Source: an uncultured Prevotella sp. (GTDB lineage: Bacteria > Bacteroidota > Bacteroidia > Bacteroidales > Bacteroidaceae). Taken from it: a stretch of DNA of 34,350 bases. The notes under the pieces are model-generated. The model was given only the letters and a program-made list of their open reading frames with translations, did not search any database and had not been told where the DNA came from. Of the stretch, positions 8,253 through 15,752 are shown piece after piece (the first letter of the stretch is position 1; each line of letters opens with the position of its first letter). Both the position numbers and the translations under genes were made by a program. The stretch covers positions 66,385 to 100,734 of the forward strand of contig ONLG01000003.1 of the NCBI GenBank assembly GCA_900318625.1, given 5' to 3'.

Positions 8253-9428
8253 ATGTTTGAAATAGACCTACCGACAATCTACACCTGCGCCGCCATACTG
8301 CTGCTGGCACTTACCACTCCGCTGCTGAGCCCATTCTTCCGCGGCAGAAAGCTGCTGCCGCTAATCGAAAGCCAGCCAGCCGAAGACACTGAGGACACCA
8401 CCACGGAAGCCCCCCTTCCCAGCATCAGCATTGTGCTCACGCCCCACGAGAAAGCCACCGAGCTGGAGCAGAACCTGCCCCACCTGCTGTCGCAGCAGTA
8501 CGGAGGCAAGTACGAAGTGATTGTTGTGGCCTGGAAAGGCGACTCCGACACCGAGGATGTGCTCAAGCGCTTCGAGCACAACGACCGCTTCTATCACACC
8601 TACATACCCGACTCCTCGCGCTACATGAGCCGCAAGAAGCTGGCCATGACCCTCGGTGCCAAAGCCTCGAAGTGCGAATGGCTGCTCTTCACCGAGATTG
8701 AGTGTGTGCCGCAGAGCGACCAGTGGCTCGCGCTGATGGCCTCGGAGTGCAGCCCGTCGACCGACATAGTGATGGGTCACACGCGCTACGACGACGACAC
8801 GCCATCGTACCGCCGCTTCAAGCACCTCTTCGACCAGCTCTATCTGCTGTCAGAAGCACGCCGCGGCACCGCCTACCGCACATCGTGCGCCAACCTGCTG
8901 CTGCGCAAGAGCGTATTCAACGAAGGCGAGGGCTTCCGCGGCAACCTGAAATACCTGCGCGGCGAGTACGATTTCCTTGTGAACAAGTATGCCGACGGCA
9001 CCAATACCTCACTGCAACTGGCGCCCGACGCGTGGCTGACAGAGCTGGCACCGAGCCGCAAGACGTGGGTAAACAAGCACCTGTTCTACATGGAGACGCG
9101 CCAACACCTGCGTCGCTCGATGCGCCATCGGTGCATGGTGTGGATTGATGCAGCCGCGCTTCACGCCACGCTGACGGCCTTCATTGCCGTGGCAGCTACG
9201 GCAGCCGTCTTTCAACGATGGATAGCAGTCATTGCCGCAGCTGTTGGAATAATCATCCTGACCTCGCTACGCACCCTGTGGGCTAAGAAAGTGACGAGCC
9301 GTTTCGGCGAAAACTTCTCCACACTGGTCCTCTTGCCCTACGAGCTTGCCACGGTGTGGCACCGCCTTGCCACTCGCCTGCGCTACTGGCGAGCCGACAA
9401 GAACGACTTTATCAGCCATAAGCTGTAA
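8253..9428 (+). CDS. membrane-anchored family 2-like glycosyltransferase
   Basis: The 391-residue protein has an N-terminal hydrophobic segment (about 7-28), a cytoplasmic GT-A type domain (about 52-290), and one or two hydrophobic segments near the C-terminus (about 297-340). SISIVLTPHEKATELEQNLP and KYEVIVVAWKGDS follow the family 2 pattern. The usual acidic DxD metal site seems to be EIE in LLFTEIECVP (about 147-156). The later RRGTAYRTSCANLLLRKS and FRGNLKYLRGEYDFLVNK resemble acceptor-side motifs of membrane glycosyltransferases. It probably adds sugars in envelope or exopolysaccharide assembly, but the substrate cannot be read. It lies 85 bp after lysA. Confidence 0.75.
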   Translation: MFEIDLPTIYTCAAILLLALTTPLLSPFFRGRKLLPLIESQPAEDTEDTTTEAPLPSISIVLTPHEKATELEQNLPHLLSQQYGGKYEVIVVAWKGDSDTEDVLKRFEHNDRFYHTYIPDSSRYMSRKKLAMTLGAKASKCEWLLFTEIECVPQSDQWLALMASECSPSTDIVMGHTRYDDDTPSYRRFKHLFDQLYLLSEARRGTAYRTSCANLLLRKSVFNEGEGFRGNLKYLRGEYDFLVNKYADGTNTSLQLAPDAWLTELAPSRKTWVNKHLFYMETRQHLRRSMRHRCMVWIDAAALHATLTAFIAVAATAAVFQRWIAVIAAAVGIIILTSLRTLWAKKVTSRFGENFSTLVLLPYELATVWHRLATRLRYWRADKNDFISHKL

Positions 9429-9502
9429 GCCAAGCCCCCCACAGTCCCCCCATGATGAAAAGACTGGAAGCAACTGGCAGCCTGCGAGCTTACGAATCAA
9501 GC

Positions 9503-9530
9503 ATTATGAATTAAAAATTATGAATTAAAA
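9503..9530 (+). repeat. two tandem 14-bp AT-rich repeats
   Basis: ATTATGAATTAAAA occurs twice in exact tandem (9503-9516 and 9517-9530), ending three bases before the next start codon. It resembles the AATGAATAATGAAC-type repeats near 104-130. Its place directly upstream of a start could affect expression if copy number varies. Confidence 0.7.
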
Positions 9531-9533
9531 AGG

Positions 9534-10601
9534 ATGCGAATACTGCATTACCTGTCCGAACTGAAGGCCGACGACCTCACTACGAGCTACGTGTCGCTGC
9601 TCGTATCGGCCACGAAAGAGAGTGCCGAAGTGGGCGTGCTCACCCAGAAAGAGCGTGCCGACAAGCGGCTCAAGGAGTTCAGCCCCGACATTCTGCACAT
9701 CCATGCCTGCTGGAACCGCGAGGCAGCCTCCGTCGCCGCCACCGCGCGCGAGCTGGGAGTTGCCGTGGTGATTTCGCCCCACGGCGGGCTCATGCCCTAC
9801 ACCATGCGCTACGAACAGCCCACGGAGAAACTGCTCAAGCGCATAACCTTCCAGAAGACGATGCTCGAAGCTGCCGAAGGCGTGCTTGCCACGAGCCGCG
9901 AGGAGGGCGAAAGCCTGCGTAAGCTGGGTTGGCAAGACCGCATAGGCATCGTGCCCTCGGCCATTCTCGACAGCACCATCACTGCGACAGATATGGCGGC
10001 AGCCATCCTGAAATTCTATACAAAGGTCATAGATACGCGCTATCGCCGCCTGATGACATCCTCTGAGCGCGAAGCCGTGTGCTCGCTGCTGCGGATAGGC
10101 ACTGCCCCCGACACCGACAACACACCTATAGCAGGCGACAGGATGCGCACGCTGCGCACACTCAACGCCGCACAATGGCAGCGAGTGATGCTGCTTTGCC
10201 ACGACGAGGACATACGCCATCTGGCCGACAAGGCAACAGCCCACCTGCTGCTCCACGTACCCAACATCAACATAGCCGAGATAGACCGCTTCCCCACCCC
10301 ACTGAAGAAAGCTCGCGGCCCGCTCGCCACCGACCATCTGCTCGACCAGAACAAGGAGCGCAGCCAGCAGCTGGCGCGGCTGACCGCCAAGGAACCGCTG
10401 CTGAGGCGCATCTTCACGGCAATAGATAACATACAGTACCACCACAGGCGCAACGAACTCTCGCTCCACCATCTGGCCGATATGTTCGCCATGCTTCGAT
10501 ACGAAGACTACGACGAAGACCGCTTCGACTACATAGCGCGCACCATGAGCAGCTACAAGCAGGCAGGAAGAGTGCTGCAAGTGCTTGCCACAGCACCATG
10601 A
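9534..10601 (+). CDS. glycosyltransferase family 4-like protein, C-terminus frameshifted
   Basis: Residues 1-150 look like the N-terminal Rossmann half of a GT-B (family 4) glycosyltransferase: ILHIHACWN (about 55-63), VVISPHGGLMPY (about 79-90) and GVLATSREEGESLRKLGW. The rest (about 160-355) is a charged, helical region without a clear second Rossmann domain, so activity is uncertain. The frame stops at 10601 because an exact 53-bp tandem duplication (10540-10592 and 10593-10645) shifts the frame. Removing one copy restores a 383-residue protein ending at 10738, with 30 further residues beginning YFNLEEGFMP. The start at 9534 follows two AT-rich repeats. Part of this gene (10494-10592) recurs at 13822-13920. 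Confidence 0.7.
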   Translation: MRILHYLSELKADDLTTSYVSLLVSATKESAEVGVLTQKERADKRLKEFSPDILHIHACWNREAASVAATARELGVAVVISPHGGLMPYTMRYEQPTEKLLKRITFQKTMLEAAEGVLATSREEGESLRKLGWQDRIGIVPSAILDSTITATDMAAAILKFYTKVIDTRYRRLMTSSEREAVCSLLRIGTAPDTDNTPIAGDRMRTLRTLNAAQWQRVMLLCHDEDIRHLADKATAHLLLHVPNINIAEIDRFPTPLKKARGPLATDHLLDQNKERSQQLARLTAKEPLLRRIFTAIDNIQYHHRRNELSLHHLADMFAMLRYEDYDEDRFDYIARTMSSYKQAGRVLQVLATAP

Positions 10602-10645
10602 GCAGCTACAAGCAGGCAGGAAGAGTGCTGCAAGTGCTTGCCACA
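10540..10645 (+). repeat. 53-bp exact tandem duplication inside the glycosyltransferase gene
   Basis: Bases 10540-10592 and 10593-10645 are the same 53-bp sequence head to tail, beginning GCACCATGAGC and ending CTTGCCACA. As 53 is not a multiple of three, the second copy breaks the reading frame with a TGA at 10599-10601. The lack of any mismatch means the event is very recent or is an assembly fault. Confidence 0.95.
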
Positions 10646-10738
10646 TACTTCAATCTGGAAGAAGGTTTCATGCCTATCATGCCGTGCAACGACAAGGCCA
10701 CACAGCGCATCATCGACCAGATGGACTTCCGCCCGTAG
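10602..10738 (+). pseudogene. detached 3' end of the glycosyltransferase gene
   Basis: After the second 53-bp copy the original frame continues as Y-F-N-L-E-E-G-F-M-P to ...DFRP and a TAG at 10736-10738. These 30 codons follow the same codon use as the upstream gene and would complete a 383-residue protein if the duplication were collapsed. There is no evident start codon for separate expression. Confidence 0.75.
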
Positions 10739-10761
10739 GCTTCCGTTTTGCTACGGAGGCC
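10738..10761 (+). terminator. hairpin at the end of the glycosyltransferase gene
   Basis: GGCTTCCGT (10738-10746) pairs with ACGGAGGCC (10753-10761) across a 6-nt loop with one wobble. The last base of the original TAG stop is the first base of the stem. No T-run follows. It may end transcription or protect the 3' end. Confidence 0.45.
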
Positions 10762-10910
10762 CCGTAGAAACAGTACAACAGCCTTGTACAAACCTTACGG
10801 CTGCCGTACAAATAGTGACGGGCCGCAAACAATAAAAGAAAGGCTAAAACATATAGTCTGCTACCAAAGACAAAGGCTTTTAGAACTACCTTAGAACAAA
10901 CTGACATAGT

Positions 10911-13289
10911 ATGAAACAAGCAAAGCTCCTTGCCCTGCTGCTCAGCATCCTTACATTCGCCGTGCCGTCGTTGGCGCAGCGTGGCATTTCGCTCGACATA
11001 GGTCACCGCCATGCCGGAGACTCTACGCGTACCACAAACTTCAGCTTTGGCCTTATACACTTTACCGACACGCTGCGCGGAATGCAGCTAAACGGCATAG
11101 CAAACGTGGCCAACAAGACCAAGGGATTTCAGCTCGCCGGAGTCAGTAACATCTCGATAAGCCCGCTCAAGGGTATGCAGCTCAGCACCGTTTCGAACAT
11201 CTCGCGTGGAATAGAACGCGGAGTGCAGCTGTCGGCAATGCTCAATGTGTCATCGGGATATATGCGCGGTGCGCAGTTTGCCACCTACAACTATGCCGAT
11301 ACGCTCAACGGCACGCAGGTGGGACTAATCAACGTGGCCCTGCACCACCCCAAGGGCTGGCAGATAGGACTAATCAACTACACCCGCGACACCATAGCCC
11401 ACAAGATAGGACTCATAAACGTGAACCCGAAGACCACCATCGACGTCATGGCTTTCGGCGGCACAAGCTCCAAGCTGAACGCAGCCGTGCGCTTCCGCAA
11501 CCGCAGCACATATAATATAATAGGTGTGGGCACCCACTATATGGGCCTTGACAAGAAGTTCTCGGGCGCATTGTTCTACCGCATAGGCCAATACTTCCAG
11601 CTGTCGCCGCGCTTCTCGCTGAGCGGCGACGTGGGCTATTTCCATGTAGAGACCTTCGAGAGCAGCAGTTCGGACAAGCCCAAGCGACTGTTCTCCCTGC
11701 AGGCGCGGATCAACGCCGACTATCAGTTCAGCGACCGCCTCGGAGCCTTTGTGTCGGCAGGCTGGGGCAACACTCGCTACTACAGCCACTGGCGCCAGTA
11801 TCGCAGCCGTATGCTCGTCGAGGCAGGACTGACGTTCCGCCGCAAGAACGGTATGCAGCGGCCAAACGCTGCCCGGTGGAAGGAGAAGCCAGCCGAGCAG
11901 GGCGACACGCTGCTGGCTCCCGGGCTGGGCAAGAAGCACCCGTGGTGGGCTCTGGCGCAAGTTACGGGCGTGAACGTGGGCGTACACCTGTTCGACCGCT
12001 TCGTGACCAATCAGGATTTCGCAAAGACCACGCTCCACACATGGGGCGAAAACTTCAAGAACGGCTTTGTATGGGACAACGACCAGTTCTCAACCAACAT
12101 GTTCATGCACCCCTATCACGGCAACCTCTACTTCAACTCAGCCCGCTCGCAGGGCCTCAGCTTCTGGGAGTCAGCCCCCTACTCCATGATAGGCTCGCTC
12201 GAATGGGAGTTTCTGGGCGAGATAGAGCCGCCTGCTATCAACGACCTGATAGCCACTACATTCGGCGGCATCTGCATCGGAGAGGTCACAAACCGCATCA
12301 GCCGCATCTTCCTTGACGACTCAAAGCGCGGCTGGGGCCGCTTCTGGAGAGAGGCCGCAGCCACCGTGTTCAACCCTATGGGCGAGCTGAAGCGCTTTGC
12401 CACGGGCGACGCATGGTATGTTCGCAGCGAAAGGACGCGCTATCACGACCACAGACGCATCCCACTCGACTTCTCTATCTCTGTCGGCGACAGGTATCTG
12501 GCCGACAACGGCGCTCTGTTCAGGGGCGAGCACAACCCCTACATCAACCTTTTCCTTGAGTATGGAGATGCCGTCAACGAAGACGGAAACAACTCGCCAT
12601 ACGACTTTTTCGACGCAGAGGTGACCTTCGGACTGAGCAAGAACCAGCCCATCATCAACCGGCTGCACATCCTGGGCAGGCTATGGAGCACACCGATGAT
12701 TAGCAAGCGCGGCGTAAACGGCGAGTTTGGCATCTACCAGCACTTCGACTATTTCGACTCCAAGCCAGTGAAAAACGGCTCAGACCTCACTCCCTACCGC
12801 ATCAGCGAGGCTGCCGCCTTCGGCCCCGGCATCATCATGCAGCTGCCAGAGGTGGGAGTCATCACGCGGTTAGAGCAGCGGCTGTTCATCACGGGCATAC
12901 TTCTCGGAGGCACCAAGAGCGACTATTTCAACGTGATTGACCGCGACTACAACATGGGCAGCGGCTTCAACATAAAGTCGAAGACGCACCTCGAGATGCG
13001 AAACTTCGGGCGTTTCATCCTCAAAGCACAGTACTACCGCATCTTCACATGGAAGGGCTACGAGCAGAAAGACCTCTCCACCATCGACCCGCTGCACCTT
13101 AACGCGCAGGGCGACAAAGGTAACGCAAGCCTGTTTGTAATCAACCCAACCGTAGAATTTGACCTGAAGAAGAACTGGAGCATCGTAGTGTCAGGCTCAA
13201 GGTTCTACCGCCACACCCACTACAAGTTCTACGACAACGTCAAAGCCCACACCTTCGAGCTACGCCTCGGCATCACTGCCCACCTGTAG
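10911..13289 (+). CDS. outer-membrane beta-barrel protein with surface repeats and DUF3943
   Basis: The 792-residue protein opens with a signal peptide (about 1-22, ending PSLAQ). Residues about 45-190 contain repeats of the form G-x-Q-L-x-x-x-x-N with spacing of about 20 residues (KGFQLAGVSN, KGMQLSTVSN, RGVQLSAMLN, NGTQVGLIN, KGWQIGLIN), like the LA_2272-type surface repeats. From about residue 340 onward the sequence matches DUF3943 features (HPYHGNLYFNSARSQGLSFW; WEFLGE; GGICIGEVTNR) and alternating strands to the end, so it is probably an outer-membrane barrel. Function is unknown. The 172-bp upstream gap holds a hairpin but no clear promoter. Confidence 0.82.
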   Translation: MKQAKLLALLLSILTFAVPSLAQRGISLDIGHRHAGDSTRTTNFSFGLIHFTDTLRGMQLNGIANVANKTKGFQLAGVSNISISPLKGMQLSTVSNISRGIERGVQLSAMLNVSSGYMRGAQFATYNYADTLNGTQVGLINVALHHPKGWQIGLINYTRDTIAHKIGLINVNPKTTIDVMAFGGTSSKLNAAVRFRNRSTYNIIGVGTHYMGLDKKFSGALFYRIGQYFQLSPRFSLSGDVGYFHVETFESSSSDKPKRLFSLQARINADYQFSDRLGAFVSAGWGNTRYYSHWRQYRSRMLVEAGLTFRRKNGMQRPNAARWKEKPAEQGDTLLAPGLGKKHPWWALAQVTGVNVGVHLFDRFVTNQDFAKTTLHTWGENFKNGFVWDNDQFSTNMFMHPYHGNLYFNSARSQGLSFWESAPYSMIGSLEWEFLGEIEPPAINDLIATTFGGICIGEVTNRISRIFLDDSKRGWGRFWREAAATVFNPMGELKRFATGDAWYVRSERTRYHDHRRIPLDFSISVGDRYLADNGALFRGEHNPYINLFLEYGDAVNEDGNNSPYDFFDAEVTFGLSKNQPIINRLHILGRLWSTPMISKRGVNGEFGIYQHFDYFDSKPVKNGSDLTPYRISEAAAFGPGIIMQLPEVGVITRLEQRLFITGILLGGTKSDYFNVIDRDYNMGSGFNIKSKTHLEMRNFGRFILKAQYYRIFTWKGYEQKDLSTIDPLHLNAQGDKGNASLFVINPTVEFDLKKNWSIVVSGSRFYRHTHYKFYDNVKAHTFELRLGITAHL

Positions 13290-13350
13290 GCTCCGCCTGC
13301 AACAATGCAAAGTCCATAGGAAAGGACATACGAAGCATTAGCCTGAAACA

Positions 13351-13436
13351 GCCCCGAAGGGGCGAGAAGAACACAGACGGGGGTGAAGCCCCCGGCAAAT
13401 GAGTAATTCTACTATAAATAAAGCCCTGAAAGGGCG
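13351..13436. repeat. cluster of REP-like hairpins upstream of transposase fragment
   Basis: Three short palindromes with GAA-type loops lie in a row: GCCCCGAAGGGGC (13351-13363), GGGGGTGAAGCCCCC (13379-13393) and AGCCCTGAAAGGGCG (13422-13436). They resemble REP elements carried with RAYT-type (Y1) transposases. The last has its exact reverse complement just after the transposase frame at 13788-13802. Confidence 0.75.
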
Positions 13437-13802
13437 ACAGAAACAACCAAAATAATCATGGCAAGCTCATTAGTGAGGATGTCAGACCACATACACATTC
13501 TCACATCACTGCCAAAAGCCATGCCATTAACCGATTTCGTTAGAGATATAAAGTCGAACAGCAGCAAGTGGATTAAACAACAACATCCAGACTATAAGCT
13601 TTTCGCATGGCAAGACGCCTACGCAGCACTTTCCGTGAGTCCCGGAATATTGGATAAAACAATAAGCTACATCCGCCGACAGAACGAACATCACCAGAAA
13701 CGGACGTTTGAGGAAGAATATAAAATGTTCCTGGAACACTACGGAATAGCATACAACGAGAGATATGTGATTAGCGACTGAGCCTTTCGCCCTTTCAGGG
13801 CT
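13422..13802 (+). mobile_element. truncated Y1 (IS200/RAYT-like) element bounded by inverted REP hairpins
   Basis: The element is bounded by AGCCCTGAAAGGGCG (13422-13436) and its reverse complement CGCCCTTTCAGGGCT (13788-13802), with a 5'-truncated Y1 transposase frame between them. The missing transposase N-terminus makes it immobile by itself unless supplied in trans. The boundaries given are the hairpins, not proven ends. Confidence 0.65.
13458..13781 (+). CDS. Y1 family (IS200/RAYT-like) transposase, N-terminally truncated
   Basis: The 107 residues match the C-terminal two thirds of Y1 HUH transposases: the HUH motif is in MSDHIHILTSLPK (about 8-20), then FVRDIKSNSSKWIK, FAWQDAYAALSVS, and the probable catalytic tyrosine in SYIRRQNEHHQK. 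Family members have about 45-55 more residues before the HUH motif; upstream here are only REP-like hairpins, so the start at 13458 is a chance one and the gene is likely dead. Such single-strand transposases nick and join DNA hairpins such as the neighbouring REPs. Confidence 0.8.
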   Translation: MASSLVRMSDHIHILTSLPKAMPLTDFVRDIKSNSSKWIKQQHPDYKLFAWQDAYAALSVSPGILDKTISYIRRQNEHHQKRTFEEEYKMFLEHYGIAYNERYVISD

Positions 13803-13806
13803 CAAG

Positions 13807-14283
13807 TTATACGCCACATAACTTCGATACGAAGACTACGACGAAGACCGCTTCGACTACATAGCGCGCACCATGAGCAGCTACAAGCAGGCAGGAAGAG
13901 TGCTGCAAGTGCTTGCCACACTCTCCCTCAGCTGCCGGGGGGAACGGAGCAGGCGCAGGAGCAGCCGGCTGAGCCGGAGCAGCTGCCACGGGTGCTGCTG
14001 CGGCAGCGGCAGCAGCATCAACGTGCATCACGCTGAATGCGCGGATGTTGTTGAACCAACGTCCATTGTACTCATGGGCATCTATGTCGAACGAAACCCT
14101 GAGATTGTCGCCCACGTTAATGGCGAACTGAGCCAGCCTGTCGGCTCCGAAAACGTCGAAAGCCATCTTGCGCGGATACTGGTCCTGTGTTTCGATGACA
14201 AACGTCTGAGCCTTCCATTCGCCGCGAGCCGACGTGCCGCTACGGGGCTCCAGGGCTGCAATTATTTTTCCTTCTATATCCAT
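13807..14283 (-). CDS. DUF3127 (OB-fold, SSB-like) protein with replaced C-terminus
   Basis: Residues 1-90 are a DUF3127 domain (MDIEGKIIAALEPRSG; WKAQTFVIETQDQYPRK; NLRVSFDIDAHEYNGRWFNNIRAF), a small OB-fold-like family of Bacteroidetes. An Ala/Pro-rich linker follows (about 96-121). Family members generally close with an acidic tail ending like SSB (DDLPF type); here the frame instead runs at codon 122, exactly at base 13921, into the antisense of the 99-bp glycosyltransferase copy, adding 37 foreign residues (CGKHLQHSS...). The tail that would bind partners is thus lost, if the sequence is right. The start at 14283 matches the family. Confidence 0.8.
   Translation of the reverse strand: MDIEGKIIAALEPRSGTSARGEWKAQTFVIETQDQYPRKMAFDVFGADRLAQFAINVGDNLRVSFDIDAHEYNGRWFNNIRAFSVMHVDAAAAAAAAPVAAAPAQPAAPAPAPFPPAAEGECGKHLQHSSCLLVAAHGARYVVEAVFVVVFVSKLCGV
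13822..13920 (+). repeat. 99-bp exact copy of part of the glycosyltransferase gene
   Basis: Bases 13822-13920 equal 10494-10592 without a single difference over 99 bp; the flanking bases differ on both sides. The copy lies between the truncated transposase element and the DUF3127 gene and forms that gene's abnormal 3' end. The last 53 bp also form the tandem duplication at 10540-10645, so the sequence exists three times in 3.4 kb. Confidence 0.95.
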
Positions 14284-14427
14284 TTTGGTAACTTTTTATA
14301 GCCTCCCGCTCCCGGCCAGTGAGCCGACGGTGGCCCCGTGCCGGGCAAGAAGCATGGTTGATGATTTTGTTTTTCCGAGTGCGAAGATATAAAAAAAGCC
14401 GCCACGCTGAAAGTTTTAAATCATTTT

Positions 14428-14459
14428 TTTGCCTGAGAACACGTTTTTTTATATTTTTG
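14428..14459 (+). promoter_or_regulatory. dnaN promoter (Bacteroidetes type)
   Basis: TTTG at 14428-14431 and TATTTTTG at 14452-14459 match the -33/-7 consensus with a 20-bp gap, the preferred spacing. Transcription would begin near 14466, about 40 nt before the dnaN ATG. Confidence 0.7.
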
Positions 14460-14504
14460 TGCTTCGTAACAACATTCAAATAAAGACAACAAAACCGCAT
14501 ACCA

Positions 14505-15629
14505 ATGAGATTCAACATTTCGAGCAACACCCTAAGCAGTCAGCTTTCCGGCCTTGCCAAGGTCATCAACAGCAAGAACTCGCTGCCTATACTCGACAGT
14601 TTCCTCTTCGAGGTACACAACGGGCAACTGGTCATAACAGCTTCCGACAGCGAAAATACCATGCGCACCACGCTCCACCCGGACAACTGTGAGGGCGAGG
14701 GCAACTTCTGCGTGAACAGCAACACCATCCTCAATGCAGTGAAAGAGCTTGCCGAGCAGCCGCTGACAATCGACATCAACTACGATGAGTGGAAGATTTA
14801 CATCAGCTACATGAACGGTTCCAACAACTTCCCCATCCAGAATGCCGACGACTTCCCGCGCACGCAGCCCATCAGCGACAATGCTACAACCATACAGCTC
14901 ACCTCTCAGGCTCTGGTCGACAACATCAACCGCTCGCTCTTTGCCACCGCACAAGACGAGCTGCGCCCCGTGATGAACGGCATCTACTTCGACCTGACCA
15001 CCGACGGGCTCACCATCGTGGCCAGCGACGGCCACAAGCTGGTGCGCAACAAGAACTTCGACTTCAAGACCGACACTCCGGCAGCGTTCATCATGCCCAA
15101 GAAGCCAGCCAACCTGCTGAAGAACATCCTGGGCAAGGACGACCAGGAGGTCATCATACGCTTCGACGAGCGCTCGGCAGAAGTGACCTACGGTGAGACC
15201 ATGCTGTCGTGCCGCCTCATCGAAGGCCGCTACCCCAACTACAACAGCGTCATTCCGCAGGACAATCCCAACAAGCTGAGCATCGACCGCCGCAGTCTCA
15301 TAGGCACATTGCGACGCATACTGCCCTTCGCCAGCGACAGCAGCCAGCTCATCCGCTTCCATATCGAAGGCGGAAACCTCAACCTCAAGGCCGAAGACAT
15401 CGACTTTGCCACCAACGCCGAGGAGAACATCACCTGCTCCTACAACGGTACACCAATGAGCATCGGCTTCAAAGGCTCGAGCATGATTGAGATACTGAAC
15501 AACCTCGACGGCGACGAGGTAATCATCGAGCTGGCCGACCCGTCGAGAGCGGGCGTGATAGTGCCTGCCCAGCAGCCTGAGAACGAAGAAGTGCTCATGC
15601 TCATAATGCCCATGCTGCTCAACGACTGA
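14505..15629 (+). CDS. dnaN: DNA polymerase III subunit beta (sliding clamp)
   Basis: DnaN forms the dimeric ring that tethers the replicative polymerase and many repair proteins to DNA. The 374-residue protein spans three clamp domains, with recognisable LPILDSFLFEV (about 24-34), RPVMNGIYFDL (about 153-163), SDGHKLVRNK and the C-terminal EVLMLIMPMLL strand (usual clamp ending is LVMPMR(L)). The start is set by the ATG at 14505, about 40 nt after the promoter. The gene is not beside dnaA or recF here but beside a 3'-5' exonuclease and recN. Confidence 0.96.
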   Translation: MRFNISSNTLSSQLSGLAKVINSKNSLPILDSFLFEVHNGQLVITASDSENTMRTTLHPDNCEGEGNFCVNSNTILNAVKELAEQPLTIDINYDEWKIYISYMNGSNNFPIQNADDFPRTQPISDNATTIQLTSQALVDNINRSLFATAQDELRPVMNGIYFDLTTDGLTIVASDGHKLVRNKNFDFKTDTPAAFIMPKKPANLLKNILGKDDQEVIIRFDERSAEVTYGETMLSCRLIEGRYPNYNSVIPQDNPNKLSIDRRSLIGTLRRILPFASDSSQLIRFHIEGGNLNLKAEDIDFATNAEENITCSYNGTPMSIGFKGSSMIEILNNLDGDEVIIELADPSRAGVIVPAQQPENEEVLMLIMPMLLND

Positions 15630-15660
15630 CACCTCGGCAGCGGGCAACGACCAGAAGACT

Positions 15661-15700
15661 ATTGGCTGTTGGCATCCGCAAAGGATTGCCGACAGCCAAT
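15661..15700 (+). terminator. strong hairpin downstream of dnaN
   Basis: ATTGGCTGT (15661-15669) pairs with ACAGCCAAT (15692-15700), continued inward by GGCA/TGCC and TCC/GGA pairs around a short GCAAA loop. Only a short T-run (TTTC) follows. It probably gives partial termination before the exonuclease gene. Confidence 0.55.
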
Positions 15701-15752
15701 TTCGGCATACAGACAGCCCATACGAACCTAACCCATTCAGCAGAAACAGAAC

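Noticed and set aside
10494-13920. Diversity-generating retroelement (template and variable repeat)
   Set aside because: The copies are identical, with no adenine-specific changes, and no reverse transcriptase is in the window.
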